From NCBI GenBank assembly GCA_007121565.1, contig SKKI01000226.1:1-11896 (forward strand): a stretch of 11,896 nucleotides of DNA. Reading direction: 5' to 3'. Position 1 is the stretch's first letter. Each line of letters starts with the position of its first letter. The notes under the pieces are model-generated. The model searched no databases and was not told the DNA's origin. It saw nothing but the letters and a program-made list of their open reading frames with translations. This document shows, in pieces, positions 5,238 through 11,896 of the stretch. The translations under genes and the position numbers were made by a program. Origin of the DNA: Phycisphaerae bacterium. GTDB lineage: Bacteria > Planctomycetota > Phycisphaerae > Sedimentisphaerales > Anaerohalosphaeraceae.

Positions 5238-6854
5238 TTATTCAGCATTCACTTGCCCGGCCGGAGGCGTGCGGCGAGGGTGAATGATCAGCTTCAGCAT
5301 CGGGTTTTTCAGCCGCCAGGACGATACAGCATAGACGCCGCCGCAGACAGCCACCAGCGCGGCGATGCGGCTCACCTGGCCGCCGGTCGTTGGCGGCAGA
5401 CCTGTCAGCGCCGTCAACACGCCCCAGCCGGTCAGCGCCATCAGGGCGGTGCTGATGACCGTTTTTAACAATATCACCCAGAACTCTCTGGTCGGCCCGA
5501 GGGCACAGTGCCTTCGCAGGACCCACAGCAATATCGCCACCTGCACATATGAACACAACGCCGTGGACAGGGCCAGGCCGGCTGCGCCCAACGGCCATAT
5601 CAACGTCAGGTTCAGCATTATGTTCAGCACCACCGTCGTCGCGGCCGTGCGGGCGGGGATTTTGGAGTTTTTCAGCGCATAAAAGACCCGCGGCAGGATT
5701 TGCTGGATGAAATACCCGCACAATCCCAGTGCATAGAATATCAGTACCCCCGTTGCCAGACGGGTATCGTCGGCGGTAAACTGGCCTCGCTGATAAATCG
5801 CCGCCACCAGCGGCCGGGCCACCAGAATCAGCCCCGCCGTTGAGGGCAATGCCAGGAAAAGCGCCGCTGCGAGCCCTTGCAGTGTCGTTTTGGCCAGCCG
5901 GGCCTGATCCTTATCGGCCGCCGCGTCGCTCAGGACCGGAAAAATCGCCGTTGCCAGCGAAATACCGAGAACCCCCAGCGGAAACTGGTACAATCGCTGG
6001 GCATAAAACAACCCCGCCACCGACCCGGCCCAGACCGGATAGCGAAACTGCCGATCAAACAGGAAAAAAAACTCCCCCTTTTCCGCTGAGCCGGACAGGG
6101 ATTTGGCGATAATATCATCGGCCAGCGTGTTGAGCTGGGTGACCGCCATCCCGAGGATCATCGGCCCCATCAGCCACAAAATCCGCTTGAAGGGCTCGGA
6201 TCGCACCTGCCAGGCCGGGCGCAGCGTCAGTCCGCGGCGGCGCATCGGGATAATCTGCATCCCCACCTGCACCATCCCGGCCAGCAGCACTCCAAAGGCC
6301 AGCAAAAACAGATGCTCCTCTGACGGCAGCGCCAGTACCCAGCCGCCCAGACACAAGGCCGCTATGATGATGACATTCAGCACCACCGGCGCCGCGGCCG
6401 GAGCGGCAAAATGCCGATGCGTGTGCAAAATCCCGGCCAGAATCGCCTCCGTGCAGATCATCACCATGTACGGCAGCATCAGGGCCGCCAGCACGAGCAT
6501 CAGCCGCGTGCTTTCCAGCGGGGCGTGATAGCGATGGACATACGCCAGTATCGCCAGTCCCGCAAGCACCACGCCGCTGAGCAGTACCACAATGACTGTC
6601 ACGACCGTGTGGGCCAGTGTGAAGGCCGCGGCGCGGTTTTTTTTGAGCTGATCGCTGTAGACCGGAATAAAGGACGACGTGGCTGCGCCCTCGCCGAAAA
6701 TCCGCCGCCCCAGGTTCGGAATCTTAAACGCGATGACCCAGACATCCATCATCAGCCCGGCCCCGAGAAAATAGGCAAACGCCATGTCCCGCAGCATCCC
6801 GAACACCCGGCTGACCACCGTCAAGACGGCTATAAGTCGAAATCCCTTAATCAT
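5238..6854 (-). CDS. murJ: MurJ (MviN) lipid II flippase
   Basis: An integral inner-membrane protein of about 538 residues that moves undecaprenyl-linked peptidoglycan precursor (lipid II) across the cytoplasmic membrane. It belongs to the MOP superfamily, with usually 14 membrane helices, and hydrophobic segments run through the whole chain here. The N-terminal signature is intact: VSRVFGMLRD with the two cavity arginines (Arg16, Arg22), Asp37, then KIPNLGRRIFGEGAATSSFIPVY. The length is normal for the family. I chose the ATG at 6852-6854, which gives the usual MIKGFRL opening; a TTG three codons earlier (6863) is possible, and neither has a strong ribosome site. Its own promoter is seen at 6884-6912, divergent from the superoxide dismutase gene. 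No other cell-wall gene is adjacent. Confidence 0.95.
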   Translation of the reverse strand: MIKGFRLIAVLTVVSRVFGMLRDMAFAYFLGAGLMMDVWVIAFKIPNLGRRIFGEGAATSSFIPVYSDQLKKNRAAAFTLAHTVVTVIVVLLSGVVLAGLAILAYVHRYHAPLESTRLMLVLAALMLPYMVMICTEAILAGILHTHRHFAAPAAAPVVLNVIIIAALCLGGWVLALPSEEHLFLLAFGVLLAGMVQVGMQIIPMRRRGLTLRPAWQVRSEPFKRILWLMGPMILGMAVTQLNTLADDIIAKSLSGSAEKGEFFFLFDRQFRYPVWAGSVAGLFYAQRLYQFPLGVLGISLATAIFPVLSDAAADKDQARLAKTTLQGLAAALFLALPSTAGLILVARPLVAAIYQRGQFTADDTRLATGVLIFYALGLCGYFIQQILPRVFYALKNSKIPARTAATTVVLNIMLNLTLIWPLGAAGLALSTALCSYVQVAILLWVLRRHCALGPTREFWVILLKTVISTALMALTGWGVLTALTGLPPTTGGQVSRIAALVAVCGGVYAVSSWRLKNPMLKLIIHPRRTPPAGQVNAE

Positions 6855-6883
6855 ATATGTCAATCTTTTGAGAACACACTGCT

Positions 6884-6912
6884 ACTATATCGGCATCGGT
6901 ACCCATTAACAA
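6884..6912 (-). promoter_or_regulatory. Promoter of murJ
   Basis: The minus strand has TTGTTA (6907-6912, 4 of 6) and TATAGT (6884-6889, 5 of 6) with a 17 bp spacer. Initiation near 6877 would leave a leader of about 22 nt before the murJ ATG. Confidence 0.6.
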
Positions 6913-6961
6913 TAGTGCATCTGGATACAGCCGACCGACAACCTTTCAGGTCAATTGGTGA

Positions 6962-6990
6962 TTGATTCATCCTCAGATTTCCACTACAAT
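6962..6990 (+). promoter_or_regulatory. Promoter of the superoxide dismutase gene
   Basis: TTGATT (6962-6967, 4 of 6) and TACAAT (6985-6990, 5 of 6) are separated by 17 bp on the plus strand. Initiation near 6997 gives a leader of about 64 nt that carries GGAG at 7051-7054. The TTG at 6962 could formally open the same reading frame, but it lies inside this promoter and is not a start. Confidence 0.6.
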
Positions 6991-7060
6991 GCTTTTAGTA
7001 ACGCCCGAAAGCTGGCGGCAAGATTTCCAATTAAAATTTTATTTTGGACAGGAGAAAGCC

Positions 7061-7798
7061 ATGAATACCGAAAGAAGCTTTAATGTGAGCCTGAACCGTC
7101 GGGATTTTCTGGGGACCTCGGCTAAAGTGGCCGCTGCGGCGGCGGCAGCGGGGACGTTTTCGTTTGCGCGAGGCGAGCAGGCGACGGCTCCGTTTGCGTT
7201 TGAGCCGCTGCCGTTTGCCGATGATGCGCTGGAGCCGGTTATCTCGGCCCATACCCTGAGCTTCCATTACGACAAGCACCACCGGGCGTATTCGAACAAT
7301 CTCAACGAGCTTGTCAAAGATACGCCGTATGCCCGGATGTCGCTGGAGCGGATTATACTGGACACCGCCGGCAAACCGGACCAGGCAGGGCTGTTTAATA
7401 ACGCCGCTCAGACCTGGAACCACACCTTCTACTGGCATTGCCTCAAGCCCAACGGCCGGCAGATGCCCGCGGCGCTGCAGTCCCGGATCGAGGCCAGTTT
7501 CGGCAGCGTACAGGCCTGCAAAAAAGAGCTGGCCCAAGCGGCTGTCAACGAGTTCGCCAGCGGCTGGGCCTGGCTGGTTGCCGACGGACAGCAGCTCAAG
7601 GTGGTCAGCACGACCGATGCCGAAGTGCCGATGACCGACGGGCTCAAGCCATTATTGACCATCGATGTGTGGGAGCATGCCTACTATCTGGATTATCAGA
7701 ATCGGCGTGCCGAGCATGTCGAGAAGGTGATCGACAACCTGCTGAACTGGCAGTTCGCGGCTCAAAATCTTGACAGCGAACTATCCGTCAAGAAATAA
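7061..7798 (+). CDS. Tat-exported Fe-type superoxide dismutase
   Basis: A 245-residue iron/manganese-family superoxide dismutase, which converts superoxide to oxygen and hydrogen peroxide. The N-terminus has the twin-arginine motif NRRDFLG (Arg13-Arg14) followed by an alanine-rich hydrophobic stretch, so the folded, metal-loaded enzyme is probably exported by the Tat system. The metal ligands are present: His69 (SFHYDKHH), His121 (WNHTFYW), Asp202 and His206 ([11 protein letters not shown]). Gln117 in NNAAQTWNH matches the position that is Gln in iron enzymes, pointing to Fe rather than Mn. The catalytic domain is full length. The ATG is preceded by GGAGAAAGCC. It is the only plus-strand gene in the window, divergent from murJ and convergent with the cysK operon. 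Metal choice is inferred from that one residue and general similarity. Confidence 0.95.
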   Translation: MNTERSFNVSLNRRDFLGTSAKVAAAAAAAGTFSFARGEQATAPFAFEPLPFADDALEPVISAHTLSFHYDKHHRAYSNNLNELVKDTPYARMSLERIILDTAGKPDQAGLFNNAAQTWNHTFYWHCLKPNGRQMPAALQSRIEASFGSVQACKKELAQAAVNEFASGWAWLVADGQQLKVVSTTDAEVPMTDGLKPLLTIDVWEHAYYLDYQNRRAEHVEKVIDNLLNWQFAAQNLDSELSVKK

Positions 7799-7802
7799 AC
7801 AC

Positions 7803-7824
7803 GTCAATTGCTTTGACTTTCTTT
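7803..7824 (+). terminator. Weak terminator-like hairpin after superoxide dismutase
   Basis: GTCAA (7803-7807) and TTGAC (7813-7817) can pair around a 5 nt loop, followed by TTTCTTT. The hairpin lies 4 nt after the dismutase stop codon. The stem is short and AT-rich, so termination there is uncertain. Confidence 0.35.
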
Positions 7825-7887
7825 GTTCGGATAGATTGTGTAATTCCAGTCATCGGCGTCCTCGATCCCGATTGAGAGCCGAATTAA
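7804..7887 (-). pseudogene. C-terminal remnant of a Cys/Met-metabolism PLP enzyme (MetB/MetY family)
   Basis: Just after the cysK stop, in another frame, the minus strand encodes LIRLSIGIEDADDWNYTIYP and a short tail before TGA (27 residues). The block LIRLSIGIEDADD is the hallmark near the C-terminus of cystathionine gamma-synthases/lyases and O-acetylhomoserine sulfhydrylases, where it is normally followed by LIADLEQAL or similar. Here the sequence diverges after DDW. There is no start codon, and none of the roughly 370 upstream residues of the family, including the PLP lysine, is present. Such enzymes are often encoded next to cysK-like genes, which fits an internal deletion that removed the gene body. 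It could be a coincidental frame, but the match is long and in the expected context and orientation. Confidence 0.55.
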
Positions 7888-7894
7888 CCTGCAT

Positions 7895-8842
7895 TTACGC
7901 AATGATATCGGCAAACAGCACCGAGGACAAGTATCGCTCGCCGAAACTGGGGATAATCGCGACAATGGTTTTGTCTTTATTGTCCGGCCGGGAGGCGATG
8001 ATATCAGCCGCCCGCAGCGCCGCCCCAGACGAGATGCCGACAAACAGCCCCTCAAGCCTGGCCGCCCGCCGCGCCCAGTCAATCGCCTCGTCCTGGTCGA
8101 CCGTGACGACCTCGTCGATAATATCGACATTCAGCACCTTGGGGACGAATCCGGCTCCGATGCCCTGAATCTTGTGCGGCCCGGGCTTGAGGTCCTGTCC
8201 GGCCAGCGTCTGGGTCAGAATCGGGCTTTGAGCCGGCTCAACGGCGATCGCCTTGAAGTCCGGCTTGCGCGATTTAATCACTTCCGACACGCCGGTGATC
8301 GTACCGCCGGTGCCGACACCTGAAACGAGATAGTCAATCTTGCCGTTGGTACCTGTCCAGATTTCCTCGGCGGTCGTGAGGCGATGCACTTGGGGGTTGG
8401 CCGGGTTCTCAAACTGCTGGGGCACAAAGGCACCCTTTTCGGCCTCGGCGATCTCCAGCGCCGCGGCCACGGCGGCTTTCATCCCGCCGGGCGCCGGTGT
8501 CAGGACCAGCTCAGCGCCGAGCGCTTTGAGGACCTTGCGCCGCTCCAGGCTCATTGACTCGGGCATCGTCAGGAACAGGCGATAGCCCTTCGCTGCGCAG
8601 ACAAACGCCAGCGCGATACCGGTATTGCCGCTGGTCGGCTCGATAATAACGGTCTTTTCGTTGATTTTTCCGGCTTTTTCGGCCGCTTCGATCATCGACA
8701 CGCCGATGCGATCCTTGACCGAGGACAGCGGGTTGTGACTTTCCATTTTCGCCAGCACCGTCGCGCCGGTGATCAGCTTATTGACTTTGACCAGCGGCGT
8801 GTAGCCGACCGTCTGAATAATGTTGTCATAATAATCAGCCAT
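7895..8842 (-). CDS. cysK: Cysteine synthase A (O-acetylserine sulfhydrylase)
   Basis: A 315-residue PLP enzyme of fold type II. It makes L-cysteine and acetate from O-acetyl-L-serine and sulfide in the cytoplasm. The PLP lysine is Lys43 in [11 protein letters not shown], the substrate loop is TSGNTG (70-75), the PLP-phosphate loop is [10 protein letters not shown] (175-184), and SSGAA (271-275) contacts the pyridine nitrogen. The C-terminus with FGERYLSS is intact, so this is a full-length enzyme. The start ATG at 8840-8842 is preceded by AAAGGAA at a spacing of 7 nt; an earlier in-frame ATG at 8872 would overlap cysA and is less likely. It lies 19 nt after the cysA stop, making it the last intact gene of the sulfate-uptake operon. 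CysM-type thiosulfate use cannot be excluded from the sequence, but the overall match is to CysK. Confidence 0.94.
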   Translation of the reverse strand: MADYYDNIIQTVGYTPLVKVNKLITGATVLAKMESHNPLSSVKDRIGVSMIEAAEKAGKINEKTVIIEPTSGNTGIALAFVCAAKGYRLFLTMPESMSLERRKVLKALGAELVLTPAPGGMKAAVAAALEIAEAEKGAFVPQQFENPANPQVHRLTTAEEIWTGTNGKIDYLVSGVGTGGTITGVSEVIKSRKPDFKAIAVEPAQSPILTQTLAGQDLKPGPHKIQGIGAGFVPKVLNVDIIDEVVTVDQDEAIDWARRAARLEGLFVGISSGAALRAADIIASRPDNKDKTIVAIIPSFGERYLSSVLFADIIA

Positions 8843-8861
8843 AACATATTCCTTTCTGTTG

Positions 8862-9926
8862 TCAAATAACATAATCTTCCGAAAAATAACGAGGATTTTG
8901 CAACTTAATATATACGGATTCGCCCGTATTGAGGTTCAACTGGCGATATTTTTGACGGGTTATCTCGGCGTGGACCATCTCGCGGGTGTCCAGTCGGGCC
9001 AATTGAATCTTGGCGACCGGCCCGGCCGCGGCGATATGCACCACGCGGGCGGGGATGGTTTCGCTATCAGCGGCGCGTGAGATTTCAATGTCGTGGGGCC
9101 GCACATAGGCCGCGGCCACTTTTTCACCCGTCGTTGCAGCGGCGGCCTGAGCGAGGCCCACCTGCTGTCGAGCCTCTTTGTCCCGACAGTGAAAGATATT
9201 CACATTGCCCAGAAAGTTAAACACAAACGGATTGGCCGGGTGGTCATAGACCTCTTCGGGCGTGCCGACCTGCTCAATCCTTCCGGTATTGAGCACCGCA
9301 ACGCGGTCGGCCAGTTCGAGAGCCTCTTCTTGGTCGTGCGTGACAAATACACTGGTGATCGCCATCTCATCGTGCAGTCGCCGCAGCCAGTGGCGCAGTT
9401 CTTTACGTACTTTGGCATCCAGCGCACCGAACGGCTCATCGAGCAGCAGAATCTTCGGCTCGACCGCCAGTGCCCGGGCCAGCGCGACGCGCTGGCGCTG
9501 GCCGCCGGACAGCTGCCACGGATACAAGGCGGCGTGCCGCTCGAGCTGAACCAGATTGAGAAGCGACTCGACACGATGCTTGATCTCGGCCTTGTTCGGG
9601 CGAACGTTGCGCGGGCGGACCCTCAGCCCGAAGGCGACGTTGTCAAAGATGTTCATATGGCGAAATAGCGAGTAATGCTGAAAGACAAACCCGACCCGCC
9701 GCCGACGGGCATCCTGACGGCTGACATCGTCGGTATGAAACAGCACCGGCCCGCTGGCCGGGTCGGGAAACTCCAGCCCGGCGATAATCCGCAGCAGCGT
9801 GGTTTTGCCGCAGCCGGACGGACCAAGCAGTGCCACTAGCTCGCCGTCGTTGACGGTCAGGCTGACGTTTTTCAACGCGGCAAACGACCCGAAGGTCTTG
9901 CTGATATTGTTCACCTGAATACTCAT
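8862..9926 (-). CDS. cysA: Sulfate/thiosulfate ABC transporter ATP-binding protein
   Basis: The 354-residue ATPase subunit that powers sulfate/thiosulfate import at the cytoplasmic face of the inner membrane. Motifs in order: Walker A GPSGCGKT (35-42), Q-loop Gln83 in FVFQHYSLF, signature LSGGQRQR (139-146), Walker B ILLLDE (159-164) with the D-loop GALD, and switch His197 in VTHDQEEA. After about residue 240 comes the C-terminal regulatory part, which is CysA-like ([19 protein letters not shown]). The ATG overlaps the cysW stop as ATGA (9923-9926), a sign of translational coupling. Assignment to sulfate rather than molybdate rests on the CysA-type sequence, the two distinct permeases and the cysK neighbour. 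Confidence 0.94.
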   Translation of the reverse strand: MSIQVNNISKTFGSFAALKNVSLTVNDGELVALLGPSGCGKTTLLRIIAGLEFPDPASGPVLFHTDDVSRQDARRRRVGFVFQHYSLFRHMNIFDNVAFGLRVRPRNVRPNKAEIKHRVESLLNLVQLERHAALYPWQLSGGQRQRVALARALAVEPKILLLDEPFGALDAKVRKELRHWLRRLHDEMAITSVFVTHDQEEALELADRVAVLNTGRIEQVGTPEEVYDHPANPFVFNFLGNVNIFHCRDKEARQQVGLAQAAAATTGEKVAAAYVRPHDIEISRAADSETIPARVVHIAAAGPVAKIQLARLDTREMVHAEITRQKYRQLNLNTGESVYIKLQNPRYFSEDYVI

Positions 9927-10786
9927 TGCAGCACTCCAATCTCAGTGTGAGCGTGTTCTTTGTTGCTTTTCCATTCCACAACGCTTTTGACAACCAGTGT
10001 TACCAGCGCCAGCAGGGTCAGCAGCGAGGCCATCGCGAATGCTCCGACAAAGTCATACTCGTTATAAAGAATCTCAATATGCAGCGGCATCGTGTTGGTC
10101 TGGCCGCGTATATGGCCGGAGACGACCGAGACCGCTCCAAACTCGCCCATCGCCCGGGCATTGCATAGAATAATGCCGTACAGCAGGCCCCATTTGATGT
10201 TGGGCAGCGTCACCTTCCAGAATATCTGCCAGCCGTTGGCCCCCAGCGACAGCGCCGCCAGTTCCTCTTCGCTGCCCTGGGACTGCATCAGCGGAATCAA
10301 TTCGCGCGCAATAAACGGAAACGTTACAAACAGCGTCGCCAGCACAATGCCCGGCACCGCGAAAATGATCTGAATGTCCCGCTCGAGCAGCCACGGGCCC
10401 AGCAGCCCATGCAGGCCGAACAGCAGCACAAACATCAGCCCCGCAATCACCGGCGAGACCGCAAACGGCAAGTCGATCAGGGTCAGCAGAACACCCTTTC
10501 CGCGAAATTCAAACCTGGCAATCGCCCACGCCGCGGCGACCCCGAACAGCAGGTTTACGGGAATCGTCATCAGCGCCACCAGCAGCGTCAGACGTATCGC
10601 CGAATGGGCGTACGGGTCGGTAAACGTCTGCACATACGCCCCGATCCCTCGCCGAAACGCCTCGACGAAGACCGCTGCCAGCGGCATCAGCAGAAACAGC
10701 GCCAAAAACAGCAGGGCCATGGCAATCAGCGCCGGGCGAATCCAGCGTCCTTCTTGGGATTTCAGTTGTGCTCTGTGTGTCGGCAT
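9923..10786 (-). CDS. cysW: Sulfate ABC transporter permease CysW
   Basis: A 287-residue inner-membrane permease, one half of the CysTW channel. About six hydrophobic helices are visible, beginning at [20 protein letters not shown]. The cytoplasmic coupling loop that docks on CysA is around residues 175-195 ([22 protein letters not shown] region). The CysW-type stretch [20 protein letters not shown] follows. I chose the ATG at 10784-10786, preceded by AGGA at a spacing of 6 nt and 20 nt past the cysT stop. A GTG 15 codons earlier would overlap cysT and add a non-membrane leader. The gene's stop overlaps the cysA start (ATGA). Confidence 0.93.
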   Translation of the reverse strand: MPTHRAQLKSQEGRWIRPALIAMALLFLALFLLMPLAAVFVEAFRRGIGAYVQTFTDPYAHSAIRLTLLVALMTIPVNLLFGVAAAWAIARFEFRGKGVLLTLIDLPFAVSPVIAGLMFVLLFGLHGLLGPWLLERDIQIIFAVPGIVLATLFVTFPFIARELIPLMQSQGSEEELAALSLGANGWQIFWKVTLPNIKWGLLYGIILCNARAMGEFGAVSVVSGHIRGQTNTMPLHIEILYNEYDFVGAFAMASLLTLLALVTLVVKSVVEWKSNKEHAHTEIGVLQ

Positions 10787-10806
10787 AGATTTTCCTGCTT
10801 GAAGGT

Positions 10807-11691
10807 TTATTGTCGGCTTCGGGTTGCCCACCGCTGCAGCAGATTGATCGCCAGCAGCAGCAAAAAGGACAGCACAAGCATGACCATCGCAATCGCCGTC
10901 GCTCCGGCATAGTCATATTGTTCCAGTTTGGTCATAATCAGCAGCGGTGCGATTTCTGTTCGCATCGGCATATTGCCCGAGATGAACACCACCGAGCCGT
11001 ATTCCCCCAGCGCCCGCGCAAAGGCCAGGGCAAAGCCGGTCAGCAGGGACGGCAGTAACTCGGGGAATATTACCCGTGTGAACGTTTGTATGCGAGAGGC
11101 GCCGAGACTGGCGGCGGTCTCTTCGGTCTCGGTTCCCAGATCCTCCAGCACCGGCTGGACGGTGCGCACCACAAACGGCAGGCCGATAAACGTCAGGGCC
11201 ACCACAATCCCGAGCGGCGCAAAGGCTATCTGAATCCCCAGCGGCGCAAGCAGCCTGCCGATCCAGCCGGTCGGCGCGTACATCGTGGTCAGGGCAATAC
11301 CCGCCACCGCTGTCGGCAGGGCAAAAGGCAGATCCACCATGGCATCCAGCAGTTTGCGCCCGGCAAAGCGGTAGCGCACCAGCACCCAGGCCGTCAGCAG
11401 GCCGAAGATGGTATTAATCGCCGCGGCGGCGAGGGCTGCGATGAAACTCAGCCGATAGGAGGCCACGACGCGCGGATCACTGATGGCCGCCCAGAACTGC
11501 CCCGGCTCTATTTTTACCGCGGCCAGGCTGATTGCCGCCAGCGGGATCAGCACAATCAGCGACAAGTAGACGAGCGTATAGCCCAGCGTCAGGCCAAATC
11601 CGGGCAGGATGTTTCGCTGTGTGGTGCGTGCGGCGTTTCTCGAATACAGTGTGATCCCAGGCATTGTGTCGCTGTCCTTTCCGTCGGTCAT
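10807..11691 (-). CDS. cysT: Sulfate ABC transporter permease CysT (CysU)
   Basis: The 294-residue partner permease of CysW in the inner membrane. It has about six hydrophobic helices, the first at [20 protein letters not shown]. The coupling loop is [20 protein letters not shown] (191-210), followed by the CysT-type [16 protein letters not shown] (226-240). The ATG at 11689-11691 overlaps the stop of the binding-protein gene as ATGA, which favours it. A second ATG at 11664 has GGAAAGGA 10 nt upstream and would remove nine residues, so the start is not fully settled. CysW follows after 20 nt. Confidence 0.93.
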   Translation of the reverse strand: MTDGKDSDTMPGITLYSRNAARTTQRNILPGFGLTLGYTLVYLSLIVLIPLAAISLAAVKIEPGQFWAAISDPRVVASYRLSFIAALAAAAINTIFGLLTAWVLVRYRFAGRKLLDAMVDLPFALPTAVAGIALTTMYAPTGWIGRLLAPLGIQIAFAPLGIVVALTFIGLPFVVRTVQPVLEDLGTETEETAASLGASRIQTFTRVIFPELLPSLLTGFALAFARALGEYGSVVFISGNMPMRTEIAPLLIMTKLEQYDYAGATAIAMVMLVLSFLLLLAINLLQRWATRSRQ

Positions 11692-11896
11692 CGGGGCGTA
11701 TAGATTTGGTCAAACAGACCGCCGTCATCAAAATGCAGTTGCTGGGCTGGGCCCCATCCACCGAAGACCTCATCAACGGTCACCAGCCGGATCTGGGCGA
11801 ATTGCTCAGGGTACTGATCGGCCACGGCGCGGTCTTGCGGACGATAATAGTGTTGGGCGGCGATATGCTGGGCCTGTTCGGTATAAAGAAACTCAA
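11688..11896 (-). CDS. sbp: Periplasmic sulfate/thiosulfate-binding protein, C-terminal 68 residues (5' part outside window)
   Basis: The C-terminal end of a sulfate-binding protein that delivers sulfate or thiosulfate to CysTW in the periplasm. The visible part includes [19 protein letters not shown], then [20 protein letters not shown] and a short tail to a TGA stop, matching the usual end of the Sbp/CysP family. The [20 protein letters not shown] ending is also typical. Its stop overlaps the cysT start (ATGA), so it is the first visible gene of the operon. The promoter and signal peptide lie beyond the window. Sbp cannot be told from CysP from this fragment. Confidence 0.9.
   Translation of the reverse strand, partial: EFLYTEQAQHIAAQHYYRPQDRAVADQYPEQFAQIRLVTVDEVFGGWGPAQQLHFDDGGLFDQIYTPR

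Noticed and set aside
6411-6965. Plus-strand frame of 184 codons opposite the murJ start
   Set aside because: Antisense to a certain MurJ N-terminus and rich in His, Gln and Arg, as is typical of mirror frames.
6962-7060. N-terminal extension of the superoxide dismutase starting at TTG 6962
   Set aside because: It would start inside the -35 box of the promoter and place the Tat signal far from the N-terminus; the ATG at 7061 has GGAG in the right place.
8843-8872. Riboswitch or separate promoter before cysK
   Set aside because: Only 19 nt separate cysA and cysK, which leaves no room for a structured leader; cysK is simply cotranscribed.
8862-11703. Plus-strand frames of 100 to 205 codons opposite the sulfate transporter genes
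   Set aside because: All lie opposite strong family matches and none has a ribosome site or domain of its own.

Overview
The window is a roughly 12 kb chromosomal stretch from a Gram-negative-type bacterium. It has a lipid II flippase (MurJ), a periplasmic sulfate-binding protein with its permease, a Tat-exported superoxide dismutase and several signal peptides. The GC-rich coding style, the divergent TPR/HEAT-type secreted protein and the gene mix would fit the Planctomycetota (Phycisphaerae-like) or a related PVC lineage, but this is an impression from the sequence and no phylogenetic marker here proves it.

Layout. 1-542 (minus): the bulk of a secreted cyclophilin, cut by the window edge. 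543-1278: about 740 bases without a convincing gene, clearly AT-richer than the rest. It holds a strong promoter for the cyclophilin, a 318 bp segment bounded by near-perfect 23/24 bp inverted repeats (a MITE-like candidate), a purine-rich tract and short tandem repeats. 1279-1351 (minus): tRNA-Glu(UUC). 1361-1534 (minus): a 57-residue 2[4Fe-4S] ferredoxin ending only 9 nt before the tRNA. 1684-2229 and 2248-4593 (minus): a GmhB-type HAD phosphatase and, just upstream of it, a 781-residue exported helical-repeat protein of unknown function. 4672-5133 (minus): a YbaK/ProX-type aminoacyl-tRNA deacylase with a textbook sigma70-type promoter. 5238-6854 (minus): MurJ. 7061-7798 (plus): the only plus-strand gene, an Fe-type superoxide dismutase with a twin-arginine signal, divergent from murJ. 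7804-7887 (minus): what looks like the surviving C-terminus of a Cys/Met-metabolism PLP enzyme (MetB/MetY family). 7895-11896 (minus): a compact sulfate uptake and cysteine synthesis operon, transcribed sbp (partial) - cysT - cysW - cysA - cysK.

How the genes work together. The right-hand operon forms one pathway segment: periplasmic sulfate/thiosulfate capture, ABC import, and O-acetylserine sulfhydrylation to cysteine. Two ATGA stop/start overlaps and two gaps of about 20 nt indicate one transcript. The fragment after cysK suggests that a transsulfuration or O-acetylhomoserine sulfhydrylase gene once followed cysK and was lost. murJ and sod share a 206 bp divergent promoter region with a good promoter for each direction. 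The left part is a set of housekeeping genes (tRNA, ferredoxin, phosphatase, deacylase). The AT-rich low-coding zone beside the tRNA-Glu 3' end is the most plausible place for mobile-DNA history. I did not see a convincing new multi-gene system; the notable items are the gene remnant, the inverted-repeat element and the uncharacterised exported repeat protein.
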